Assembly: GCA_022495005.1 (NCBI GenBank)
Contig: JAGYXB010000956.1
Location: 62,001-126,000 of the forward strand
Length of the DNA stretch: 64,000 bases
Source: Rhyacophila brunnea
Taxonomy: Eukaryota; Arthropoda; Insecta; Trichoptera; Rhyacophilidae
Direction: 5' to 3'
Part shown: piece by piece, positions 35,685 to 46,677 of the stretch
Layout: the number at the start of each line of letters is the position of its first letter
Numbering within the stretch: position 1 is the stretch's first letter
The notes under the pieces: generated by a model
What the model saw: only the letters and a program-made list of their open reading frames with translations
The model's database searches: none
What the model was told of the DNA's origin: nothing
Made by a program: the position numbers and the translations under genes

Positions 35685-35991
35685 AGAAGCAGTAGATAAA
35701 TTATAGGGTGTTCATCCAAAATTTTCGAATGCGATTTTACGCCAGATATATAATACGCCCGTATAATTGCGTTCATCCAAATTTTGTATATAAGCATCTC
35801 GCCGAATCCGTACACCGAATGCCCCTCTACCATAAGTTGAGCGAACCGATTGCTAAATTTGTCAGAGTCGATGTTTGACAGATCGACGACAGTTTCCGAC
35901 ACTGATGACTGAAAGTTCGCGAGTGTTATCAATAATAGATTATTGTTATAAATTGTTTTCTCCCGTTTATATATATATATTATATATTATC
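35685..35991. other. Left flank of the Harbinger gene pair
   Basis: Contains two direct copies of 'gttcatccaaa(a)ttt' (about 35708 and 35788), which could be subterminal repeats of the Harbinger element. I could not find a matching inverted copy beyond 42048, so the element ends are not resolved. The open frame on the - strand here is not convincing. Confidence 0.3.
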
Positions 35992-38283
35992 ATGACTGCT
36001 TTATTTGTATTAAACCTGGCTTTCGAAGGTGAAGCCAATGCACAACACCGAAAATATCGGAAGAGAGACGACGCTTTCGAGTTAAACGACAAGCGTTTCA
36101 TCCAACTTTTTCGATTGTCGAAACCATTGGCCCGCCAATTAATCGAAAGACTGGAAGGCGTAATGACAGTGCCAAATAGAAAATCGGCAATAAGTGTGAA
36201 AACCGCGGTAAGTTTTTACTTCACAGTTATTATATACTTTTTCCGTTCAGTCCAATTGTGTACCTAATTCGCGATTTTTAACGTTTATTTTTGATCCAGG
36301 TTTTAGCTACACTGCGATTTTTGGCGACCGGAAGCTACTTGCGGGGCATTGGTGAGGAGGTATATATTGGCCTCAGTCTGGGAGCAATGAGTAATGCCAT
36401 TGAAAAAGTGACAACTGCCATCAATAGCCATTTGTTGAATGAATGGGTGTTCTTTAATGAGGCACTCATACCATCAATAAAAGAACGGTGAGCAATCAAC
36501 TTCTCGTATCCTAACACTCAAGGTTTATTGCTAGCTATTATGCTTTAAGCCATCATCACCAGCCATGGTCAATCCACTGCTGAATAAAGGCCTCACCAGG
36601 CTTTTTCCCGTGTTCTCGGTCCCTAGTTCTTCGCTGCCACGTACAGCCACTGCACTTTATGCGTTTGTCTATCCTGCAGCCTTTAGGGCGTCCGTCCTTG
36701 TGGTCGTTTAGTGCTCTTGGGTACCACTGTATTCGGGTGGCATTTGTCCAGAGGTGTTCCATTCGCCAAGCTATATGTCCAACCGATAGCCATTTCATCT
36801 GCTTAGCGACCTCCGTATATTATGTTATTCAGGATGTTTACCTATGATTGAGTTTTTTTTTAATAAAATCAAACTCCTTTTCATAACAATGCTGTAAGTA
36901 CCAATGTCAAGTAACTTATTTCAATTTTCATCAGATTCTACGAGAAATATCAGATCCCTGGGGTGTGTGGTGCAATTGACTGCACACATGTCGCTATTGT
37001 GAGTCCGCACAAAGAAGACCGAATTTCACCAGCACACATATACGTGAACAGGAAGAGTTATTACTCAATAAATGTCCAATTAGTAAGTGTTTTCCTCTGA
37101 TAATTTATATCTTATATCTACTTACATCATTTGCTGGAATAGTCTTTTTCACCTATTATTTTAATTTATAGGTTTGCGATGCGGATTTAAGAATCCTGAA
37201 TGTCAACGCATTATTCCCTGGAAGCACCCATGACTCATACATTTGGCGCCACTCGACTATGAAATCGGTGATGGAGCATGTAAACAGAGATAGGAGTTGG
37301 CTGCTCGGTGAGTTGTCTATTCATTTTCATTATTATTAGATACACATATCACATAGAACATATATTTTGAATGTTTGTTTCTTAATACAACTTTGATACA
37401 ATAATATCATTAAAACTTGGGAGTTAATGCATAGATTCATCTTATTTTATTAATAAACACAATATACTCTGCTATGTGATTCATTGAAGTTTCTTTATGA
37501 CTGTTGCTGATACACATGGCCGAAGCGTCACACTGTAGCATACCTAAATATAAACTAGAAATTGTAAGAAACAATTTGAAATACACCACTTGTTATTTCA
37601 TATTGTACTATTCTCAGTTTAAATCAAGATAGTTTGATGTTGAAAATATTTTTCAAGGTTTTATATGTGCCACGACTGCCATGTAATCCGGAGCGGCGCG
37701 CGCATCTGAACCAAACTACATTGTGCCCAGTGTTGATTTATGACTCTTGTCACTGTCGAGACGATTTTCAATGTGCGACTGGGTTGAGTTTTAGAAGTAA
37801 TGTTAAAAATAAGATGTGAGAATTTATTGTTCATTTTTAATGAAAAACCATTACAAGTAAAAAATGATTTTAGGTGATGCCGGTTATCCTCAGGAGCCAT
37901 GGTTGATGACGCCGGTGCGCACTCCAGATAATGTTATTGAAGAGTCATACAACAGGATGCACATCCGTGCACGAAATTGCATCGAGCGCTGTAATGGCGT
38001 CTTAAAAGCGAGGTGGAGATGTCTTTTGGCAGATCGAGTATTACACTACTCCCCCGCAAAGGCTTCCCAAATTATAAACACGTGTACTGTCTTGCACAAT
38101 ATGTGTATTGCCAGTAGGATTCCTGTGCCACACCTACAAGAAAGTTTGTATAATGACGGAATGGACGCATCTATAATGGATGAAAATGATGATTCCGCCG
38201 AGTCTGCACGAAGGAATCCCATCTTACGTGCAGGAAGACGTCTGAGAAACAGATTGATGGAGCATTTAATCAATAATAGTTAA
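35992..38283 (+). CDS. PIF/Harbinger transposase (HARBI1-like nuclease), five exons, intact
   Basis: Exons 35992-36207, 36300-36487, 36935-37082, 37172-37307 and 37874-38283 join in frame (1098 nt, 365 aa). All introns are GT-AG and the phases agree. The DDE_Tnp_4 (PIF/Harbinger) nuclease fold is clear: D150 in GAIDCTH, D205 in FPGSTHDSYI, the DAGYP motif at 231-235, and E267 in CIERCNGVLKARW. The N-terminal part has the helix-turn-helix-like segment typical of the family (RFIQLFRLSKPLARQLIERL). From family knowledge the protein cuts and joins transposon ends, with a partner Myb/SANT protein needed for nuclear import and DNA binding. That partner is encoded convergently just downstream. The start at MTALFVLN is chosen because it matches the usual family length; an upstream in-frame ATG at 35875 exists. 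No stop or frameshift is seen, although intron 3 carries a LINE relic. It could be an active transposon gene or a domesticated one. Confidence 0.9.
36549..36830 (-). mobile_element. RTE-like LINE 3' fragment in intron 3 of the Harbinger transposase
   Basis: On the - strand: KWLSVGHIAWRMEHLWTNAT, GRPKGCRIDKRIK and KPGEAFIQQWIDHGW. Same C-terminal class as 29594-29992. It sits wholly between the exons ending at 36487 and starting at 36935. Confidence 0.8.
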
Positions 38284-39727
38284 TATTTTTGACGTATGTA
38301 CCTTCCCACATCTATTTTCAAACAGGCGATACCAGTTTCACCATTACGACATTTTCAACTGAAAGTTGATCCGTTGAAAATGTTATAACAACGAAACCCG
38401 TATCCGTTTATCGGGAAAAATATCAAATCATGGAAATGATAACAATGGTATTGTCAATTTTCTTATTATGACATAATAACAAGAAATGAGAACAAAAAAT
38501 ATCAAGAAACAAGTTATAAAAAATACATGATTGACATTATAGGCAGTGACGTCCTGTAGAGATAGGCAGACCAAACGATGCTTAGGAGCAGCACATTATG
38601 GCAGAAATACGAATATTATAGTTTTGAGAGAAGTTTGTCTAAACAATATACTCTTCGCTGCACCGTACAACTGTACAAGTAAACATCAACAAATATGTAA
38701 TTAGATTTTCACGTTTTGATCATATTGCTTTGCTTAAGATGTCTGAGATTGAATTGCAATACAATAATTTGGTATATTTGAAGCCACTTTTAATAAAAAT
38801 ATTTTGTAACTGAAAATTGATCCGTTGAAAATGTTTTAAATTTTATTTCAGCATGAAAATGATAAGAATTCTATTACTATTCATTTAAATATTATAGAAT
38901 CACAACAAGAAATGGCCATAAAATCACATAAAGTCTGTTGATTTTAATAGACATATATATATTTTGATTAATAATTATTGTTCGCATAATCATCAGCCAA
39001 AATAACAACTATGTAAAGGTATGATTGCATTTATATATATTTCTTTATAATATTAATTGGATATTTGTATGCAATCTTATAATCACCAATTTTTGAATTT
39101 GAATCAATTTATGTAAAATAAATATATGTGTATCATGATAAATATTTGGACTTCATTTTTTACTTTCCACATATAAAACAATCTTTATATGAGGTAAATA
39201 AATACCATTTATAAATTGAAGTGATCGTGCACCTGTGTTTAATTTGTTGCTTTATGTATATATAACCCAATATTATTCTTCCTATTTTGGAATAATAATC
39301 CATACTCTTCATCATCAATAAGAGATAACATATAAATAAAAAAAAACTATTGTATGAGAGTATGTACATTTTTATTTAATGATATAAGATCAAAAGTCAA
39401 TACAAGAACCAAAAGAACATGCATACTTCAACCAATATACTATGTTTAAAAAAAAAACACAATACTATATATAGCACAAGTTACAATGTCACACAAAATT
39501 ATAAACATTTCCTATCTAAAGTCATATATTGTAATTTTATAGAAAGCAGACAGTTACATTAAAATTAATATTCATAACGCTTAATAATGTAAATTATCAA
39601 TAAAATCTATCAAATGTAATTGAATGCAGCAAAATACAATATATTATTTCAAATATGACTTGACAGAGTGAAATTGATGAAATGAAAAAAAAAAATTTTA
39701 AAACTACAGTTGGTCACAAACAAAACT
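38284..39727. other. Intergenic stretch between convergent Harbinger genes
   Basis: AT-rich 3' regions of both genes. A phrase 'ttgatccgttgaaaatgtt' occurs twice (about 38365 and 38816), so part of it is a degenerate duplication. No ORF or RNA gene is seen. Confidence 0.4.
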
Positions 39728-42048
39728 TTAAGGACCTTCACGTCTAGCCTCTGTTGATTCGCGGATGGCCATTGTTAGGTCTTTAAGTAATACTTCAAGA
39801 GTCCTCGTTGATTCTTGAAGAAACTCCATTTTCTTCTGTTTTAATACAAGCATTTCTGCTGCAATTTGAACAGGTGTGAGCTCTCGTGGTTGAGGGCCCA
39901 CTGACTCCGCTGTTTGGTCATTACCATTATAATATGCCAACCGTTTAGGGGCTAGACGTGAAGGTGGAGCTGCAGGGGTGGTAGTAGTGGTGGTGGACAG
40001 AATTGTTAGCGGTGCGATTGATATTGGGGTCGCCTCTGCATGTGACGTTGATGGCCTCATTGATGTGGACAGCATTACTGGTGTTAATGTCGCAGCCAAA
40101 CCTGCCATCAGCGTTGTCACAGACGTTGACGGCATAATTGGTGACGTTGCAGCCAAACCTGCCGTCAGCGTTGTCGGTGAGTATGTCGCCGACGTAATCA
40201 CCTGGAAAGGATACAGATTAGGATCAGAAGACAGCATTATATTTTAATTTCTTATTATTTTGTCCACATTAAAAATGACAAAAAGTCTTTCCTTTTATTC
40301 ACCAATACCAGGATCTAGTATTCTATTAATATACAGCATGGTCGGATTACCCGCAGCATAATTATTATCCATTATAAAAATAAGATTGAAAATAGATACT
40401 TTTCTATAAATTTTAAAATAAATAACGGCATACTATTATCCTTTTCATGAATTATGAAGAGTTTAATTAGCTGTGGTATACCTAATATATATACCTTCAT
40501 GAAGTAGTACTACCTGAAATAATCACTTAGGTAAGAAAGTAGATTTACCTGAGTTCATTTAAATCATATCAGCAGATTATAATCCATTCCCAAGATAGGG
40601 TTTCCCAAAAAAAATGGAAATTTTATATTCCAAGAAAAAGATTGAGTTTATTCAAGCATGCTTTTACCTGAGTGATAATAACAGTTAAAGAAAACATGTA
40701 GGTAATGAAAACTGTACCAAATTATTTATCCTTGACTTATGTTATGGTACCATTATATATGTATTGCATTTGAATATGTATAAACTGATTAAAATCAAAC
40801 AAAAACTAATAAAGAATGAAGTAGCAGTTAGCAGGTTTGAACTCACATTGGTTAATATCGCAGAATTAAAATAATGTGAACTTACAATACTCTCTTATTA
40901 CTTCGTTACTAGGGAGACCTGACGATACGGTCTCCGTCAACATCTCCGCCACCCTCTGTTGCACTGCGGTTAACTCCACATTACACGGTGGACCGCCCCC
41001 AGTTTGCTTCCGCCACAGCAGTATTTTCGACTGCTTATTTTTTACAGCTTGCCGTAAATCATGCCACGTCTGTAAAACAATAATGACATATTAGGAAACT
41101 GCCTCATATGATGGTATGGCAGTGGCGAAGGGTGGAGGTAAGCTGCTAAGATCCAACATAAATAGTGTACACTAAACTTTGTCAGTCCAATGTATTTTTG
41201 TTTTCATTGACCAAAGACTACAATGTGTGGATGTGTTTGTTACATTTTAAAATTCAATTAAACTCTCCAAGCAATAGTAAATAAGTCAACAAAATATTCG
41301 TTGATCTATAAAATATCCAAAATTATATCATCAAACCATACAACATTTTTGATATTTTATAGATAGAATAAAATCTTGTATCAATTTTGGTTTGATTTGG
41401 GCGGAGTTAAATTGAATTTTAAAAACTAACCTGCACCGCCTGTAAATTGTGTTCTTAGTTCAATGAAAATAAATAAGTATGACTGAAAAAGTTGAGTATC
41501 CACCCCTTGCGATTGTGGTATGGCAATTAAATATATCTTACAATTTTATTTGAAGGAATTCCCTCATCTCTGAGGGTGTATTCATATATTTGGTGTAACC
41601 ATATGATTATAATAAAATTAATTAATGTGTATATAAATACCTTCCGCCAGCCGGATCCATCTTTTTTAGCACCCACCCGGGAATTCAATTTATGGCTAAT
41701 GGCCGTCCATAGCCGCATCGCGTCCGTTGTGGTAAAATATGGCGTGAAACGGCTACTTACAAGCCGTGGATTTTCTGTAAAATATATAATAGAACAGGTT
41801 ATGTATGCATATTGAGAAATTCTCAAAAAGAATTCGTATCCATAATGGAAATGTGGTAAATAGTATTTAAGATAATGGACAAAGCCATGATAGTTGAATG
41901 TGATGTTTATGATAACAATATGATTCAGACCATTACAAGATAATTGTCAGTATTCAATGAACTTTTGTTGATATCAAATATTTGGCACTATCCACTTACC
42001 GATTAATAAATCAATCAGGAGATGCTGTTGTTCCTCGCTGACTTTCAT
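39728..42048 (-). CDS. Harbinger accessory protein with Myb/SANT-like domain
   Basis: Four exons on the - strand: 42048-42000, 41774-41641, 41069-40902 and 40201-39728 (825 nt, 274 aa). Residues about 5-75 form a Myb/SANT-like (MADF/zeste-type) DNA-binding domain with spaced tryptophans: LLIDLLIENPRLVSSRFTP, AMRLWTAISHKLNS, GWRKTWHDLRQAV. The middle is Thr/Ser/Pro/Ala-rich with imperfect repeats (TTLTAGLAAT, TTLMAGLAAT). The C-terminus (about 225-260) is a predicted amphipathic helix, AEMLVLKQKKMEFLQEST. This is the architecture of the second protein of PIF/Harbinger elements, and it lies tail to tail with the transposase. Donors and acceptors are good except the exon 3 donor, where GAA|GTAATA keeps the frame. 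A better consensus donor 16 nt downstream (exon end 40886) would shift it. A hAT MITE sits in intron 2. Confidence 0.82.
41120..41515. mobile_element. hAT MITE in intron 2 of the Harbinger accessory gene
   Basis: 396 bp, left end 'cagtggcgaagggtggaggt', right end eroded ('ccaccccttgcgattg'). The TSD TGGTATGG is perfect at 41112-41119 and 41516-41523. It lies between the exons at 41069 and 41641, so the coding sequence is untouched. Confidence 0.88.
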
Positions 42049-42799
42049 TATTCTAGAAAAATAAAAACTACGATTAGGGTGTATTTCTAAGACAATCACT
42101 AGGTACTATTATATGAAAGAAATGAATTGTTAAAGTTATAAATCACTTTAATTTTGTGGTATAAGGTCACTGAATCAGGCCACGAGGGGAATAATTAATA
42201 ATATAATGAAATGGTATACGATTATTTAGCACGTATACATTACAACGAAGAAGCTAAAGAAATATAAATACATATAACATGCACATTAAATGAAACAAAT
42301 TTTGAGTTCAAATAAAATAGATATGACTTATTCATACAGTACAGATAAATATTAAATCACTTACTGTTTGTATTCCGGTTGGACTGAGGGTATTAAAAGT
42401 TCTTCTGTCTCCACTGGAAGTCAAGAAACGATTGAATATTCGATTGCATGTACACTTCATAATACTTATGTTTATAGCCGCGTTTGACAGTACACAGTCC
42501 CATAGACATCAAACTTATCAAAAACTGACCATAAAGAAAAATATTTTTCTGATTTTGGTAGAAAGAATACTTGATCCAAATAAGCGTGCATACCCGAACA
42601 CTGTGATTTGAGTGAAGCATAACGGAACACGAAGCGAAGTCTATAATATACAGTTCCTCAAGCACTTCCATGAACACTCGACTAGTTAGTAAATGGTTGT
42701 AAACGGGAACAGCGTAAGTGTGGAGGGTAATAAACCATTCGGTTTGGCTTATTCCATGGATAGCCTATTAATATAAAATTAATATAAATATAAATTAAT
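42049..42799. other. Right flank of the accessory gene
   Basis: AT-rich. The 94-codon open frame on the - strand (42393-42677) has no recognisable domain and no link to the accessory exons. The right end of the Harbinger element should lie here if the element is complete. Confidence 0.3.
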
Positions 42800-45700
42800 A
42801 CGGCGTCACTGGCAGCTCCATCCAACCAGCGATTCTTTGGCCTACCTCTTCTTCTACGCCCTATTGGATTTCTGGCTCTTTGCCAGTTCATTTTCATTCA
42901 TACGGTGCACATGACCTAGCCATCGCAGTCTCCCAATCTTAATTGATTGAACTGTGCTGCAATCTTCATACAGCCCGTAGAGCTCAGGATTATATCTTCT
43001 CCTCCAATTGGTGCCGTCCCTGATCGGTCCATATATACGGCGGAGAATTTTTCTTTCAAAGATGTTCAGGGCTCGTTCATTTCGCAGAGTTAATGTCCAG
43101 GTTTCCGATGCGTAGGTGTGCACTGGCTTTACAAGTGTCTTGTAAAGAATGCTTTTAGTTCGGCGAGGTAGTATGCGGGACTTAAAATGTCTTATCAGGC
43201 CAAAGTAGCAATTATTCGCAGACATCTTGTTGATTTCTTCTGTAATATCATTATGTCGAGTTACAAGAGATCCAAGATATATAAAACTGTCGACCGTATC
43301 AAACTTGTATGCACCAATATCTTACTTTGGTGCACCTTCTCGTGGTGTGACATATACAGGCATGTATTTAGTTTTTGTCTCGTTTATTTGTAAGCCCATT
43401 CTTTTGGCAGAAGATTCTAGTGCTGTGAATGCCTTTTTCAGCGCCAATTCTGATATGGCAATGATGTCGATATCATTGGCATACACCAGCAGCTGCACAG
43501 GCTTAGTAGATATTGTGCCGCTGTCACAGGCATCAATCTTTGCATCCCGTATCACCTTTTCAAGGGCAATATTGAAAAGAAGGGATGCCAGAGCGTCACC
43601 GTGCCTGAGGCCATTCAGTGATATAAATGGCTCGGATATTTCCGCTTGAATCTTCACCCGGCATTGTACTGGTGTCATTGTCTCTACAAGTTTAATTATT
43701 TTCGTCGGAATTTCAAATTCTCGCATTGTTTCGTCTAACCGGTTTCGACTAATGCTATCATAAGCTGCATTAAAATCAGCGCTCGAAATGGAAAATTTTA
43801 CGAACCGGAGCGCTTGATAATTTTACGAAAATATAAACTATATTGCACTATACCTACTACATTAATTGTAAATGTGATTTATAAAAATAAATGTGTTATT
43901 TTTTTTATTATATGAAATATCTAGCTCAGACGGTCAAATTAATATTTCCATGAGACGGAGCGATAATTTTGTGGATTTTATGAACCGGAACGGCGCTCCG
44001 GTGCGTTCCGGTCCATTTCGAGCCCTGATTAAAATCGATGAACAGGTGATACGTGTTAATATTGAATTCACTGGTCTTTTCTAGAATCTGCCTTAGAGTG
44101 AATATTTGAGTAACACGTGATCTCCCTCGTCGAAAGCCTCCTTAGTAGTAGTGCCCGAGTATTCCTTCTACAATGGGTTCCAGCCGCTGGAATCAGAATC
44201 GACAACAGTTTATATGTAGAGTTAAGGAGTGTCACCCCTCTGTAGTTACTACATTCTAGTTGGTCTCTTTTCTTGTGCAGGGGACAAATCAGCCCATCCT
44301 TCCACTCCTCTGGCATCTTTTCTGAAGTCCATACTTGGTGGATTAGGCTATGCAAATGTTTGAGCAGGCTTTCTCCCCCACATTTTATTAATTCACTCTG
44401 TAGGTTATCTATTCCAGGCGATTTGTTTGTTTTTAACCTTGACATGGCACCTTTTACCTCATTTAATGTCGGTGGTTCTTCGTTATAATCCATGCCACTT
44501 TGTACTGATTCCTGGTCATGAGTATTAATGTCAGTGTTGCCAGCATCATTATAGGGGGTATTTAAATGTTGAAGAAACCCACCTACCGGGCAAGAATACG
44601 ATACTTTTCTGTGAGTATCATGCAATCATCATCCTTGCACATTGTGATACGAGGCTTGAAACCCTCCCTAACATTATTTATCTTTCTATAGAACAGCCGG
44701 CTTTCTTTTCTTGGAGTAGGATCATTATTTCCTTTTTTAAATAGTCACGTTTTTTTTTCTTGTGTAGTTTCTTTTCGTCATGCCGGCGCTTTTTATATTC
44801 ATCGTCTGATGCCCGTGTTTTCTTCTAACTACGCGGCAATCTCCGTCAAACCATTCTGATCGTTCACCTGTTTTTTCGGCGTCCTAAGGTGTCATTAGTT
44901 GAGGATACTATGGCAGTCTTGCACTCTTCCCAGTCACCTCTTCATGGTCTCCAACCTCAACATTTTCGCTCAGGTGAGTGTTCAAGCTCTCCAGGTACCG
45001 AGCCAGCTCTTGCGGAATCTTCAGTTTCTCTGTGTCAAATGGTTTCGCTCTTGCTCCCATTTCCTTTTTGGTGTTTGAGATCTTTGCTCTAACTTTTAAC
45101 ACACTATGAAATGGTCTGAGTCTACATTAGCACCTCTATATGTCCGGACGCTCATTAGATCCGATCTGTACCTGTTATCTATCAAAATATGGTCTATTTG
45201 GTTTATTGTGCACCCATCCGGGGATTTCCAAGTTCCCTTATATATTATGTCCTTACGGGGAAACATTGTGCTACCAATAACCATATTTAGTGACGCTACA
45301 CAGTTAATTAGTCGGATACCATTATCATTACTTTCATTGTGAAGACTATGTTTTCCTATAATGGCAGTGTAGATCTCCTCCCGTCCTAGGTATTTTGGCA
45401 TTTAGATTACCGATTATTATTTTCACATCGTGATTTGGGCAACTGTTGTACGTGCTTTCTAATGCATCGTAGAAGTCCTCTTTTTCCTCATCCGACTTAT
45501 CCTCTATAGAGGGGCATGTACGCTTATAAATGAGTAATTGAAGAAACTTCCTTTAATTCACAGTCGCATGATCCTTGGGTTGACTGGTTTGAACCCAATA
45601 ATTAAATGTTCCACTCTTTTGCTTACGATGAATCCAGTCCCAAAGTGATGTTCACTATCATGGCAGCTATAGAGTATAGTGCAGTCTCGTTTCTCCATCA

Positions 45701-46165
45701 CTCCTTGACTTATCCATCGCATCTCCTGTAGGGCCGTAATATCACATTGATATTTTATAAGTTGTTCTGTGAGGAGTTTAAGTGCTCCTGGTCGATAGAG
45801 TGATAATGTATTCCATGTTCCAAATCGTATTTCCTTAAAACGTTTGCCAGGTTGTCTGAGTTTAGTGTCCGGTTTCCGAGGCTGTTGTTGTGGTTTCGCA
45901 ACAATGTGTTTTTTACGGGATGAGGTTGTTAGCCCCACGCCTAACCACCTTTTCGGAGGGCCATTTCTTCCTTCTCCGTTAGCCCTGACTACACCCTCCA
46001 GCAGGGTTGACTACCTGATCGTAGGTGTAGTTGCTCAGGTTTCCAGGGTTCACCACTCTGCAGGTTAAAAAGTCCGCAGATCTGGAGTGCTCCACGCGAA
46101 AAAAAGTCCGAAGACTGTAAATCATCCGACTTGCATGCCAATGGAGCGCCGGCATAAGAGTGAAC
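42800..46165 (-). mobile_element. Long RTE-like LINE, degraded, upstream of RPRD1
   Basis: On the - strand, from the right end: the N-terminal segment (NPGNLSNYTYDQVVNPAGG, about 46090), then an apurinic endonuclease start (RFGTWNTLSLYRPGALKLL, ITALQEMRW). The RT follows with KTNKSPGIDNLQSELIKCGG, HKKRDQLECSNYRGVTLLNS and NGLRHGDALASLLFN. The C-terminal zone contains YASETWTLTLRNERAL and LRWLGHVHRMNENELAK. The catalytic YADD reads YAND (about 43470-43490), and several frames are used, so it is inactive. A hAT MITE interrupts RT motif A. Confidence 0.85.
43777..44027. mobile_element. hAT MITE inside the LINE, perfect 8-bp TSD
   Basis: 251 bp with ends 'cagcgctcgaaatgg' and 'ccatttcgagccctg'. 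The duplication ATTAAAAT is at 43769-43776 and 44028-44035. Removing it restores the LINE RT motif A (IDFNAAYDS on the - strand). Confidence 0.9.
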
Positions 46166-46526
46166 AATATTATTTTACCTTTTTCTCAGATTATAACCTC
46201 ATTGTACCTATCTTTATAGTTTTTCCAAGTTATTATTAATATGAAATAATAAAAATTCTAATGGATTTAAAATTCAAATTCCATCAAGTACCTATCTACT
46301 TTCGGTCGATAGTATTTATTAATAATACATTTTATAAAAGTATTCTTTAAGGTTGTACTTGACCAAATCCAATATAATTAAATTCAACCGACTGGCAGTA
46401 TTCAAATTGAAATGTTACCATGACTAATAATAATATTATTGACTGAACGGTGTGCGGTGTGACCATCGATAATATACGTAACTGACGTTTTGGCAAATAT
46501 CAAAATACGTTATAGCCGCAATAACA
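46166..46526 (+). promoter_or_regulatory. RPRD1 upstream region
   Basis: 361 bp between the 5' end of the LINE at 42800-46165 and the RPRD1 start codon. It must hold the 5'UTR and core promoter unless there is a distant non-coding exon. I see no convincing TATA box. The start-proximal 90 bp are less AT-rich. The LINE edge therefore sits only a few hundred bases upstream of the gene. Confidence 0.4.
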
Positions 46527-46677
46527 ATGTCGGGATTTACAGAAGGAGCGTTAATTAAAAAACTTGAAGACTTGAATTCCAGTCAGCAAAGTATTCAAAC
46601 GCTATCATTGTGGTTGATTCACCACAGAAAGCATCACGCTACAGCTGTCAAAATTTGGCTGAAGGAGCTTCTGAAAG
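46527..46677 (+). CDS. RPRD1: RPRD1 coding exon 1 (CID start)
   Basis: Encodes residues 1-50, from the start codon to LKELLK, and ends in phase 1. The donor AAAG|GTTTGT is weak, but reading on meets a stop within two codons, and exon 2 restores the expected CID order. Confidence 0.93.

Noticed and set aside
42393..42677. 94-codon open frame as an extra exon of the accessory gene
   Set aside because: The accessory gene already has a start at 42048 beginning directly with the DNA-binding domain, and this frame has no recognisable feature or matching donor phase.
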